From the NCBI GenBank assembly GCA_001512995.1, contig LFRY01000004.1, forward strand, positions 1 through 36,281: a stretch of DNA of 36,281 nucleotides, given 5' to 3'. Position 1 is the first letter of the stretch. The number at the start of each line of letters is the position of its first letter. Origin of the DNA: Acholeplasmatales bacterium DTU067 (lineage in GTDB: Bacteria > Bacillota_I > Bacilli_A > ML615J-28 > CAG-698). A program made the translations under genes and the position numbers. Below the pieces are notes generated by a model. It saw only the letters and a program-made list of their open reading frames with translations. It was not told where the DNA came from and made no database searches. Shown one piece after another: positions 1 through 7,643 of the stretch.

Positions 1-10
1 TAAAATAGAT

Positions 11-36
11 AATGAATTACTTTATTTTAATTCACT
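11..36 (-). terminator. Weak intrinsic terminator of udk
   Basis: Read on the minus strand, AGTGAATTA and TAATTCATT form a 9-bp stem with one G-T pair and an 8-base loop, followed by the T-rich tail ATCTATTTTA (positions 10 to 1). It lies about 40 bases past the udk stop. The stem is AT-rich, so termination may be weak. Nothing else is recognisable in bases 1-75. Confidence 0.4.
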
Positions 37-75
37 GTCTACTTTAAGAGTATCATAACAAACAAGGTAGCTTAA

Positions 76-696
76 TTATTTGTTTAAGATGTCTGCGATT
101 TTCACGGCAATGATGTCAACCGCGACCCTATTTTCCCCGCCCTCAGGGATGATCAGGTCCGCGTATTGTTTCGATGGTTCAACAAATTCCAAATGCATCG
201 GCCGCACGGTGGAGAGGTATTGGTCGATGACGGAATCGATGCTCCTGCCCCTTTCGTGTATGTCCCTCCGCAGACGGCGAATGAAACGGAGATCGTCCGG
301 GGTCTGCACGAAAAGTTTGATGTCAAAGAGGTCCCTGAGTTCGGGGATTACAAAAAGCATGATTCCTTCGACGATGATCACGTTCACAGGCTCAATTCTT
401 TCCACTTTGTCGGAGCGGTTGTGAAGGATGAAATCATAAATCGGTTTTTCAATCGGAATCCCATTTTTGAGCATTTTTAAATGCTGGATCAATAGTTTGG
501 TGTCGTATGCAGAAGGGTGGTCGTAGTTGACCTGTTTTCGTTCCTCAAAAGAATAGTCGCTCAAATCCCTGTAATAATCATCCATCTTGATGACGACGAC
601 TGATCCAAAACCCTGCGAGAGTTCGCAAATCTTCTTCGCAACCGTGGTTTTGCCGCTTGCGGTTCCACCCGCAATTCCGATGATTGTGCTATTCAT
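76..696 (-). CDS. udk: Uridine kinase (uridine/cytidine kinase)
   Basis: Cytoplasmic enzyme of pyrimidine salvage that phosphorylates uridine and cytidine to UMP and CMP. The 206-residue product begins with a P-loop (GIAGGTASGKTT, residues 6-17), followed by the DDYY motif of the nucleoside-binding region, a YDHP(S)A segment and the arginine-rich lid RFIRRLRRDIHERGR, all in family order; the length matches bacterial Udk. An in-frame ATG at 744 is rejected as start because it lies in the -35 box of the promoter; ATG 696 has a good GGAGGA ribosome binding site about 5 bases upstream. It is transcribed alone, away from the gene at 883. Confidence 0.95.
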   Translation of the reverse strand: MNSTIIGIAGGTASGKTTVAKKICELSQGFGSVVVIKMDDYYRDLSDYSFEERKQVNYDHPSAYDTKLLIQHLKMLKNGIPIEKPIYDFILHNRSDKVERIEPVNVIIVEGIMLFVIPELRDLFDIKLFVQTPDDLRFIRRLRRDIHERGRSIDSVIDQYLSTVRPMHLEFVEPSKQYADLIIPEGGENRVAVDIIAVKIADILNK

Positions 697-715
697 ATAA
701 TCCTCCGTTTTTGAT

Positions 716-744
716 ATTATAACCTTTGCATCAATGGTTGTCAA
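716..744 (-). promoter_or_regulatory. Perfect sigma-A promoter of udk
   Basis: On the minus strand TTGACA (744-739) is followed after exactly 17 bases by TATAAT (721-716). This is the full consensus for the housekeeping sigma factor and sits about 20 bases upstream of the udk start codon at 696. It also shows that translation cannot start at the ATG at 744. Confidence 0.9.
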
Positions 745-817
745 TCTACAGTGATTGTCTTGACTTCCTTAATTCAACATATTTTTCTGATAAATATGAT
801 ATAATAATCATAAGCAT

Positions 818-846
818 TTTACAAATTCCCCATTTCCATATATAAT
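818..846 (+). promoter_or_regulatory. Sigma-A promoter for the 883 gene
   Basis: TTTACA (818-823) and TATAAT (841-846) are separated by 17 bases, 37 bases before the ATG at 883. A second TATAAT (800-805) has no fitting -35 box. The rest of the 697-882 interval is AT-rich and otherwise featureless. Confidence 0.7.
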
Positions 847-882
847 ATAGTCAAATAACATTTAGAAAAGCATGGTGAAGAC

Positions 883-1566
883 ATGGGATACGTTAAGAAC
901 ATATTATCTGCCGTTCTCGGAATCGGTTTGGTTTTTTTCATTCTGAACGGCGCGATCAAGAACATCCGCTATAGAAGACGGGGGCTGACCAACCTCATTG
1001 TGGGGTTGCTCTTGGCTCTGGCCTTCACGGTTGCTTTCGTGGTTGATTATCGGAAAGAAGTGCATTGGTTGGCTTATTACCGATATTATCTCTTCATGCT
1101 GATGCCCCTTGTCTACGGCCTTGGCCTCGCTTATTATTTTTTGCTGCACATGCGCGGGCGGCCTTTGATAACGAGCAAGAGGACCGTCAGCAAATACTAC
1201 TTCACCGATTACCTTTATATTATTTATCGGCATGACAATGACATTTGTCTGGAGGAGAAAAAAGAAAAATATCGGGGTTTGGTTTACAAATTGAAGCACG
1301 GATCTTTCCATGAAAGTTTCATCCACAACCTGAACAGGAAATTGCAGGTCAAAGGCAGAGCGGAAGTTGAAAAAGTCGGAAAGGTGACCTACAGAGCCAA
1401 AAAGAAAACCTATCATTGCTATCAGGTACGCCTCTTTGAAAACCAAGAGATCAAGAATCTAAGCTGCGTAAATGCCTACCAATTGGTCAACATGCCGATG
1501 GATGATTTCGACAAGGAAATCCTCTTCCGGATGATCATCGGCGAATACTTCACTTTGGACAAATGA
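883..1566 (+). CDS. Membrane protein with degenerate Nudix-like domain
   Basis: Uncharacterised 227-residue protein. The N-terminal 95 residues hold three hydrophobic helices (about residues 5-23, 36-55 and 64-88). The cytoplasmic remainder resembles a Nudix fold: residues around HESFIHNLNRKLQV have the spacing of the Nudix-box helix (E-x7-R-x-L) but lack the glutamates that bind metal in the REUXEE part, so hydrolase activity is unlikely. A conserved-looking end (MPMDDFDKEILFRMIIGEYF) follows. ATG 883 is preceded by GGTGAAG. It is transcribed alone and ends at a shared terminator with hflX. The Nudix assignment is an inference from spacing; it could simply be an unknown membrane protein. Confidence 0.6.
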   Translation: MGYVKNILSAVLGIGLVFFILNGAIKNIRYRRRGLTNLIVGLLLALAFTVAFVVDYRKEVHWLAYYRYYLFMLMPLVYGLGLAYYFLLHMRGRPLITSKRTVSKYYFTDYLYIIYRHDNDICLEEKKEKYRGLVYKLKHGSFHESFIHNLNRKLQVKGRAEVEKVGKVTYRAKKKTYHCYQVRLFENQEIKNLSCVNAYQLVNMPMDDFDKEILFRMIIGEYFTLDK

Positions 1567-1593
1567 AAGACCGGAGCTATATCCGGTCTTTTT
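1567..1593. terminator. Bidirectional terminator between 883 gene and hflX
   Basis: Perfect 9-bp stem AAGACCGGA / TCCGGTCTT (1567-1575 and 1582-1590) with a 6-base loop and a T-run on the plus strand; the minus strand also has a short T-run after the stem. It ends the plus-strand gene directly after its stop codon, and the last codons and stop of hflX lie within the hairpin. Confidence 0.85.
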
Positions 1594-2848
1594 CCACATC
1601 GTATGCGCGGACAAGTTCGTATAATTGGGCGGAAACCTTCGCATCAAGCAAATAGCAGTCTTCTTCCGCCCGTTCGTTTTCGATAATCGCATTTTCTTTG
1701 ATTTTGGAATAAAGCTTCCCTTTCTCATAGGGCAGTTTCAAACGGACCGGGAGATAATCGCGGAAGAGTTCTTCCTCAATCATCCTCAACAATCCATCAA
1801 TGTTATGCTGGTGCTTGGCGCTGATCTTTATTGCTTTGTCATAGAGCGGGGGGATGTAAAAATCTTCTCCCAGCAGGTCGGATTTGTTGAAGCAGTAGAT
1901 CATGGGAATTTTGTCGGCGCCGAGTTCTTTCAGAACTTGGTTGGTCACCGCGATTTGTTTCTCGTAATTTGGGTTGGAACTATCCACGATGTGGAGAATC
2001 AAATCCGCCTCCGTTATTTCTTCCAATGTTGATTTAAAGGCTTCCACCAAATGGTGGGGGAGTTTGTTCACGAATCCGACAGTGTCGGTTGCGAGGAAAG
2101 ATAAATTGTCCTCCGTTTTTATGTGCCGCGTGGACGTTTCGAGGGTGGCGAAAAGCATGTCTTTTTCAAAGACTTCCTTCCTCTTCGCCACTGAATGATT
2201 AAGCAAAGCATTCAGCGTCGATGATTTTCCGGAATTCGTGTAACCGACGAGGCTGACGATTTTCATTTCTTGTTTCTTCCGGAGTTTTCTCTGCGTTTGG
2301 CGGAGCTTTTTTAATTCCCGAAGTTCGTTTTGGATGGCACTGATTTGTTTGGAAATGAGGCGCCTGTCCAGTTCCAGTTGCATTTCTCCGCCGCCCCTGC
2401 CGCGCAGGCCGCCGACGCTTCCTGTCTGGCGCGAAAGGTTTCTGTGGGCACCGACCAAACGGGGGAGGAGGTATTTTTTGGAGGCGAGCTCCACTTGCAA
2501 CATAGCTTCCTTGGTTTTCGCCCTTCTTTTGAAAATTTCCAAAATCACATAGGTGCGGTCATAGACCCTCACGTTCAAGGTTTTTTCCAGATTCCTGATT
2601 TGAAGGGGAGTGAGTTCGTCGTTCGCAACTATGAGATCGCAATCTTCTCCGGAAAGCCAGGCTTGGATTTCTTTGATTTTTCCGCTGCCCATGTATGTGT
2701 TGTGGTTGATTTTCTGTATGTTTTGGGTGATCGCATCCAGAACTTCGATGTCGCAGGATTCGCAGAGTTCTTTCAACTCCTCCAACTCTGCAAGGAGTTC
2801 CGATTGCTCCTTTCCGGAATTCACCCCAATAAGTAATGCTTTTTCCAT
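1577..2848 (-). CDS. hflX: GTPase HflX (ribosome-associated)
   Basis: HflX binds the 50S subunit and splits or rescues stalled ribosomes using GTP. The 423-residue product has the HflX N-terminal domain, the glycine-rich linker (SVGGLRGRGGGEMQLELDRR) and a coiled segment, then the G domain: G1 GYTNSGKS, G2 region TLETSTR, G3 DTVGF, G4 NKSD, in order. Length is normal. The ATG at 2848 has a modest AGAAGTGA ribosome binding site. It lies 46 bases downstream of nrdJ in the same direction with a hairpin between; I see no clear promoter of its own, so it may depend on read-through from nrdJ. Its end runs into the terminator shared with the convergent gene. Confidence 0.95.
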   Translation of the reverse strand: MEKALLIGVNSGKEQSELLAELEELKELCESCDIEVLDAITQNIQKINHNTYMGSGKIKEIQAWLSGEDCDLIVANDELTPLQIRNLEKTLNVRVYDRTYVILEIFKRRAKTKEAMLQVELASKKYLLPRLVGAHRNLSRQTGSVGGLRGRGGGEMQLELDRRLISKQISAIQNELRELKKLRQTQRKLRKKQEMKIVSLVGYTNSGKSSTLNALLNHSVAKRKEVFEKDMLFATLETSTRHIKTEDNLSFLATDTVGFVNKLPHHLVEAFKSTLEEITEADLILHIVDSSNPNYEKQIAVTNQVLKELGADKIPMIYCFNKSDLLGEDFYIPPLYDKAIKISAKHQHNIDGLLRMIEEELFRDYLPVRLKLPYEKGKLYSKIKENAIIENERAEEDCYLLDAKVSAQLYELVRAYDVEKDRI

Positions 2849-2865
2849 AAAATCACTTCTTTCTC

Positions 2866-2893
2866 TAAAATAAAAGGGAAGGAAAACCTTCCC
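2866..2893 (-). terminator. Terminator/attenuator between nrdJ and hflX
   Basis: On the minus strand GGGAAGG-TTTT-CCTTCCC (2893-2876) is followed by CTTTTATTTTA-like T-rich sequence. The stem begins immediately after the nrdJ stop codon (2896-2894). It is a good intrinsic terminator, yet hflX starts only 28 bases past the hairpin. Confidence 0.8.
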
Positions 2894-5419
2894 TCAAACA
2901 TCGCATTTCAATTGCGCGTTGCAATTCGTGCAGGTATTGCATCCGCCGATGTCTTCCACAGTTCCTTCCAAACAAATAGGGCAGAGATCCCCGATTTCGA
3001 TGCCGATGTTCCGGTTGGCTTTTGTAGAAGGCTGGTTGATTTGGTCTTTTTCTTTTTGAACCGTCTTTTCTTCGATTTCGATGCCAAGATCGGTAAGTTC
3101 AACCTGTTTCGGCAGGGTGTCTTCTTTCTTCAGAGTGAGAACCTGAGCGTCGCGGCTGCCGTCGACATAGACGGTTCCGCCCTTCGCTCCGCCCTTGTAA
3201 AGGCGAAAATAGATATACTCGACTTCTTCGATGGTCGTTCCGCGGGGCGCGTTGACGGTTTTGGAAATCGAAGAGTCAACCCAGCGCTGAATGACGCATT
3301 GGACGTCGACATGCTCTTCCGGAGTGAGATCCATCGCGGAAACGAAAATGTCGGGGAGATTTTCCTGGGAATATTCGGGATGCATTTCAAGATATCTGTC
3401 GACGACGGGGGCATTCACTTCCATGAATTTACCCAACCGGCCGCTGCGGTAATATTTAAAGGCATAATAGGGTTCGAGGCCGGTGGAAACTCCGACCATG
3501 GTTCCGGTGGAACCCGTCGGGGCAATCGTCAACAAATGCGAATTTCTGATTCCGTATTTCAGAACGCCTTCACGGATGTGTTCGGGCATCCGCTTCATAT
3601 AACCGGTTTCGATGAACCTCTTTCTGGAACCGTATTGGTCGAGGAAGGGGAAGCTTCCCTTTTCTTTCGCCAGTTCAATCGAAGTTTCATAAGCCGTGCA
3701 GGCTATGAATCCGAATAATTTATCGATGAATTCATTTGCTTCTTTGCTTCCGTAACGCAGGTTGCAGTAAATGATGAGATCATGGAGCCCCATGACTCCC
3801 ATGCCAATCCTTCGTTCGCCCAGGGCCTGAACTCTGTTTTCTTCAAGAAAATAGGTGGTTTTGTCGATGACGTTGTCCTGCATGCGGATGGAAGTCCGGA
3901 TCGTTCTTCTGAGTTTCTCCCAATCGACAGTTTGTTTTTTTGAATCAAACATGTTTGAAAGATTGACGGCAGCAAGATTGCAGACGGAATAAGCAGCGAG
4001 CGGCTGTTCACCGCAGGGGTTGGTGCAGACAACCTGCTGGCCGTATGCTTTCGCGTTCGTCATTTCATTGGCGTTGTCGATGAAGAAAATGCCCGGTTCC
4101 GCGGAGTAGGTTGCGCAAACATTTATCAAATTCCAAAGTTCGCGCGCCCTGATGGTTTTATGGACCCTGACGGGGTAGCCCATCTCTTCCCAGACGCGGA
4201 CGTCGCCGATCAGATGCCATTTTTCGTCATAAGCGGCCTTTTCGCCCGCCGTGTAATTGTCGATGTCTGGATAGCGCAATTGGTAATCCAGATCATGTTC
4301 CACGGCATGCATGAATTCTTTCGTAATGGCGATGCTGATGTTGGCTCCGGAAAGATATTCCGGTTGGTGGACTTGGTAAAAGCCTTGGTTCCTTAAAACT
4401 TCTTCGGCTCTTTTCAAAGTCGATTTGCTTACCAGATCGGGATTGGAATGCCCCATCTCGACGATCGTTTCGTAGATTTCAACTTCTTCGGGAGTGAGGG
4501 GTATGAATTTCAGCTTGTTCTTGGCGGCGGCGATGATGTCCGAATCCTTCATGTTGTTGATCAGGAAGAGCAAAATCCGCGGATTTTGCATCTTGCTGAC
4601 GATGAATTCAATCACGTCCGGATGCCAATCAGCCAACATGATCATCTGCGCACCCCTGCGCGATCCGCCCTGTTCCACAAGATGCGTGAGTTGGGAAAGG
4701 TCGTTCAGCCAACTGACCGCGCCCGAAGATTTACCGTTGACTCCTTTCGCCAGCGAATTCTTCGGTCGGAGAGTGGAGCCGTTCGTTCCCACGCCCCCAC
4801 CGCGCGACATGATTTCCATCACTTTTTGTCGGTGAATGCTGATGCCGACCCTGGAATCATGGATGAAGGGCATGACGAAGCAATTGAAGTAGGTGACATT
4901 GGTCTGCGAACCGGCGCCGAAAAGCACCCTCCCGGCGGGGATGACATTCATTTCATTCAGCTCGCGGTAGAATTCGTTCATCACTTCAAGCGTTTCGCCC
5001 TGCGCGAGATTGTTGGCGACCCGGTGGCAAATCTGCTCATAAAAGAGCTCGAGCGGTTTGTCCACTTCGTTGATCTTTCTTTTGATGATGTTGTCGGGAC
5101 CGAGATCCTCGCACATGCCCGCATATTCGGTTTCCAATTTAATGTAGGCGTAATCGTCGTTCAAGCCCACGATGTTGCCGATGCCGCGTGTCGGGAATTT
5201 CGGATCGTCCTTGATGACAACCAAAACCAGGTCTCCGATTCCAAGCGAAACATGGTTTATGTCTTTCTGGGAATAACGGTCAAGCATCACCAAGCGGGAA
5301 ACGCTGGAAAAAGTTTTAAACATACGGGCTTGGTCCACCAAGAATAAATGCGGAAAGTGTTTTTTGATATCTGCATTTAGTTTTTCGATTAATTCTTTTG
5401 GATAAACCGTATTGCCCAT
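2894..5419 (-). CDS. nrdJ: Adenosylcobalamin-dependent ribonucleotide reductase (class II)
   Basis: Reduces ribonucleotides to deoxyribonucleotides with an adenosylcobalamin-generated thiyl radical, so it works with or without oxygen. The 841-residue chain shows the RNR barrel: VIPAGRVLFGAGS, FNCFVMP, SRGGGVGTNGSTLRPK, the active-site NPCGEQPL loop, and the APTGSTGTMVGVSTGLEP motif. The C-terminus carries a cysteine-rich tail (C813-P-I-C816, C827, C830, C833, C839) that probably recycles the active-site disulfide and binds zinc. Residues about 30-130 form an extra N-terminal barrel-like domain (GDLVLVVIKDDPKFPTRGIG) rather than an obvious ATP cone. No NrdB-type partner gene is nearby. ATG 5419 has an AGAGG ribosome binding site. 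Confidence 0.95.
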   Translation of the reverse strand: MGNTVYPKELIEKLNADIKKHFPHLFLVDQARMFKTFSSVSRLVMLDRYSQKDINHVSLGIGDLVLVVIKDDPKFPTRGIGNIVGLNDDYAYIKLETEYAGMCEDLGPDNIIKRKINEVDKPLELFYEQICHRVANNLAQGETLEVMNEFYRELNEMNVIPAGRVLFGAGSQTNVTYFNCFVMPFIHDSRVGISIHRQKVMEIMSRGGGVGTNGSTLRPKNSLAKGVNGKSSGAVSWLNDLSQLTHLVEQGGSRRGAQMIMLADWHPDVIEFIVSKMQNPRILLFLINNMKDSDIIAAAKNKLKFIPLTPEEVEIYETIVEMGHSNPDLVSKSTLKRAEEVLRNQGFYQVHQPEYLSGANISIAITKEFMHAVEHDLDYQLRYPDIDNYTAGEKAAYDEKWHLIGDVRVWEEMGYPVRVHKTIRARELWNLINVCATYSAEPGIFFIDNANEMTNAKAYGQQVVCTNPCGEQPLAAYSVCNLAAVNLSNMFDSKKQTVDWEKLRRTIRTSIRMQDNVIDKTTYFLEENRVQALGERRIGMGVMGLHDLIIYCNLRYGSKEANEFIDKLFGFIACTAYETSIELAKEKGSFPFLDQYGSRKRFIETGYMKRMPEHIREGVLKYGIRNSHLLTIAPTGSTGTMVGVSTGLEPYYAFKYYRSGRLGKFMEVNAPVVDRYLEMHPEYSQENLPDIFVSAMDLTPEEHVDVQCVIQRWVDSSISKTVNAPRGTTIEEVEYIYFRLYKGGAKGGTVYVDGSRDAQVLTLKKEDTLPKQVELTDLGIEIEEKTVQKEKDQINQPSTKANRNIGIEIGDLCPICLEGTVEDIGGCNTCTNCNAQLKCDV

Positions 5420-5460
5420 ATGTCTAAACCTCTCTTTTCTCTGATTTTCTATTATTCTAT

Positions 5461-5466
5461 ATTATA
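5461..5466 (-). promoter_or_regulatory. Possible -10 box for nrdJ
   Basis: The minus strand reads TATAAT at 5466-5461, about 42 bases before the nrdJ ATG. The -35 position (17 bases upstream) is only a T-tract, so the promoter looks weak or activator dependent. No B12 box or cobalamin riboswitch is visible in the 163-base gap. Confidence 0.4.
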
Positions 5467-5499
5467 CTATAAAACGACAAAGAAAAAAAGCATTTACCC

Positions 5500-5520
5500 A
5501 GATGAAAGTGATTTTCATCT
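5500..5520. promoter_or_regulatory. Perfect inverted repeat between divergent nrdJ and clp-like gene
   Basis: AGATGAAA and TTTCATCT form an 8-bp perfect palindrome around the 5-base centre GTGAT. It lies just upstream of the -35 regions of both divergent promoters, and only a short non-T-run sequence follows on either side, so an operator is as likely as a transcribed hairpin. It does not match CIRCE or the CtsR heptad repeat. Confidence 0.4.
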
Positions 5521-5526
5521 TTTCCC

Positions 5527-5556
5527 GTGAAATTAATCATCCCCTTTTCATATAAT
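5527..5556 (+). promoter_or_regulatory. Promoter for the clp-like gene
   Basis: GTGAAA (5527-5532), an 18-base spacer and TATAAT (5551-5556), 27 bases before the TTG start at 5583. The -10 is perfect and the -35 is poor. Confidence 0.5.
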
Positions 5557-5582
5557 GATACTAGAAAGAAAGAGGTGAAGTT

Positions 5583-7538
5583 TTGTTTCCTGAATTCGAT
5601 TATCAAAGCCGGAAGATAATTGCGGCAGCCGAAGCTGAGAAAAAAAGATTCGGGGCGGTCGGAAGCGAATGCCTGCTTTTGGGTATGATGAAAGCCAAGA
5701 ATTTGCTCTGTTGGGATTTCCTGAAGGAGACCGTGGCCAAGCAGGACATCGACAGCGAACTATCAAAGCTTGTCATTCTGAGAAAAAGCGCAAGCAATTA
5801 TACTTTTAAACTTTTGGAAATATTGAGGAATGCGAAAGCGGCGGCATTGCTGGAAAAAAGCAAATATGTTTTTCCCGAACATCTGCTCTATGCAATGCTC
5901 ACAACCCCCTCTTCCATTGCTCTGGACATTTTGGAAAGACTCGGGGCGGACGTCGGTCTTTTAATTGAAGAACTGAATAACATCTATTCCTTCCATGCTT
6001 CCGAGGACATGGCCGGCAATTATCTCGTCAACATCACCAAGGAAGCAAAATTGGAACGTCTGAACCCCTTCATCGGTCGCGCGGACTTGATTGACAAAAT
6101 CATCCGGATTCTTTCCAAGAAGCAGAAAAACAATCCGATGCTGATTGGGAGCGCCGGCGTAGGAAAGAGCGCTTTGGTCGAAGGGGTTGCCATGAAAATG
6201 CTTGAAGTCAATCCAAAAATCAATATCTACCGCCTTGATCTGGGGATGATCATTGCGGGAACGAAATACCGCGGCGATTTGGAAGAGAGATTAATTGAAG
6301 TCATGGACAGAATCAAAAACCCTTATTCGATTGTCTTTATTGACGAAATTCACAACATCGTTGGTTCCGGGTCCAGCGAAGGTACCCTAGACATCGCCAA
6401 CATTTTGAAACCGATTCTTGCCCGTTCAGAAATCAAATGCATCGGCGCGACGACCTTGGAAGAATATTACCGATACATCGAAAAAGACAAAGCTTTATCT
6501 CGCCGCTTTCAGAACGTGTTCGTGGATGAAGCCTCACCGGAGGAAGCATATGAAATCATTCGCGGAATTGCTCAGAAATACGAAGACTTCCACAAAGTCA
6601 AATACAAAGACCAGATACTGAGATACATCGTTTCTTCATCCGGATTTCTCGCCAACCGCAAACTCCCCGATAAGGCAATCGACATTATGGACGAAGCGGG
6701 TTTGGTTTGCAGGATGGCGGGAAGAAAGAACGTCACAAAGGCCGATGTCGACAAAATAGTTTTTGAAAACCTTGGCATTCGCTATGACAATGTCACCAAA
6801 AAAATCAAAACCGTGCCCAATTTCCAGAATCTTTCCAAATATTATTTTCAATATTTCATTAATCTTGGCATCAGAAAAACGATTCTCAACATCCAAACCT
6901 CCGAGGACTATCTGGATTTGCTGATCGATGATTTCAAACACGTCTTTAACATCAAAGACGAAGTCATCCTGAAACTGGATTTTGCCAGGTTTCACGAAAG
7001 CTTCCATTCTTCTTCCCTGATTGGCGCGCCGGCCGGCTATGTCGGTTATGAGAGCGGGGGCATTCTGACCGAACATGTTCTGAAATATCCGATCAGCGTC
7101 GTCGTCATCAAAAATTATCTTTCCGGAAGCAGGAACATCACCAACCAGATCGAAAGCATTCTAGGCGAAGGCAGCATCGTCGATTCCAAAGGAAGAACGA
7201 TAGATTTCCGGAATACAATTTTCGTGTTTTTGGAATCCGAAAGCGGCCAAAGAATTGGTTATTTGGGCGAGGCCAGAACCGAAAACAAAATCCTGCCCCT
7301 GATTGATGAGGTTGTTCTTGATTCGAAAAAGGACGATTATTATTTGGAAAAATTACGGCGCGTTTTGGAAAAAATGAAAACCTACAACTATGATCTCGTT
7401 CTTGACATTTCCTCGCTAGACAAGAAGACCTACGCAAAGGTTTTGAGCGAAATCAGCAATCTGGAAAATTTCAAACGGCATCGGACTTATGTCATAAAAT
7501 ACATTGATGACAAAATACTCTTTGAAACAAAAAAATGA
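5583..7538 (+). CDS. Clp/Hsp100-type AAA+ ATPase with inactive second ring
   Basis: Related to ClpA/ClpB/ClpC unfoldases but only 651 residues (relatives are about 750-860). Residues 1-140 are a Clp N-domain pair. AAA-1 is intact: Walker A G189-SAGVGKS, Walker B VFIDE (D254, E255), sensor-1 GATT, arginine finger region ALSRRF. AAA-2 keeps the signature GAPAGYVGYESGG (from G481) but the expected Walker A just before reads NIQTSEDY-like sequence without GxxGxGK, and the Walker B Asp-Glu pair is replaced by K510-N511; the C-terminal domain is shortened. No ClpP-binding (I/L)G(F/L) loop was recognised. The TTG start follows AGAGGTG. It has its own promoter and terminator. Confidence 0.85.
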   Translation: MFPEFDYQSRKIIAAAEAEKKRFGAVGSECLLLGMMKAKNLLCWDFLKETVAKQDIDSELSKLVILRKSASNYTFKLLEILRNAKAAALLEKSKYVFPEHLLYAMLTTPSSIALDILERLGADVGLLIEELNNIYSFHASEDMAGNYLVNITKEAKLERLNPFIGRADLIDKIIRILSKKQKNNPMLIGSAGVGKSALVEGVAMKMLEVNPKINIYRLDLGMIIAGTKYRGDLEERLIEVMDRIKNPYSIVFIDEIHNIVGSGSSEGTLDIANILKPILARSEIKCIGATTLEEYYRYIEKDKALSRRFQNVFVDEASPEEAYEIIRGIAQKYEDFHKVKYKDQILRYIVSSSGFLANRKLPDKAIDIMDEAGLVCRMAGRKNVTKADVDKIVFENLGIRYDNVTKKIKTVPNFQNLSKYYFQYFINLGIRKTILNIQTSEDYLDLLIDDFKHVFNIKDEVILKLDFARFHESFHSSSLIGAPAGYVGYESGGILTEHVLKYPISVVVIKNYLSGSRNITNQIESILGEGSIVDSKGRTIDFRNTIFVFLESESGQRIGYLGEARTENKILPLIDEVVLDSKKDDYYLEKLRRVLEKMKTYNYDLVLDISSLDKKTYAKVLSEISNLENFKRHRTYVIKYIDDKILFETKK

Positions 7539-7567
7539 ACCGGAAAAGAAATCCGGTTCTTTTCTTC
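7537..7567 (+). terminator. Intrinsic terminator of the clp-like gene
   Basis: GAACCGGA / TCCGGTTC (7537-7544 and 7552-7559) with an A-rich 7-base loop, followed by TTTTCTTCT. The stem starts inside the TGA stop codon. Confidence 0.85.
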
Positions 7568-7570
7568 TGA

Positions 7571-7598
7571 TTGTATTTGTCGGAAAATATGATATAAT
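7571..7598 (+). promoter_or_regulatory. Promoter of the helicase-like/ankyrin/cdaA operon
   Basis: TTGTAT (7571-7576), 16 bases, TATAAT (7593-7598) with a TGA extended -10 directly in front. It lies about 45 bases upstream of the start at 7644, and no terminator is seen until beyond cdaA. Confidence 0.6.
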
Positions 7599-7643
7599 AA
7601 TTTAAGTAAGGAAATAATATTATTAATTTTTCTGGGATGGATC

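Noticed and set aside
697-744. Longer uridine kinase starting at the ATG at 744
   Set aside because: That codon lies in the -35 box of a perfect promoter and has no ribosome binding site; ATG 696 has GGAGGA.
4448-5347. A 299-codon plus-strand open frame opposite nrdJ
   Set aside because: It is the antisense shadow of strongly conserved nrdJ codons, has no ribosome binding site and gives a His/Asp-rich, family-less protein.
5420-5582. A cobalamin riboswitch controlling the B12-dependent nrdJ
   Set aside because: No B12-box-like sequence is visible, and the 163-base gap is shared with a divergent promoter, leaving too little room.
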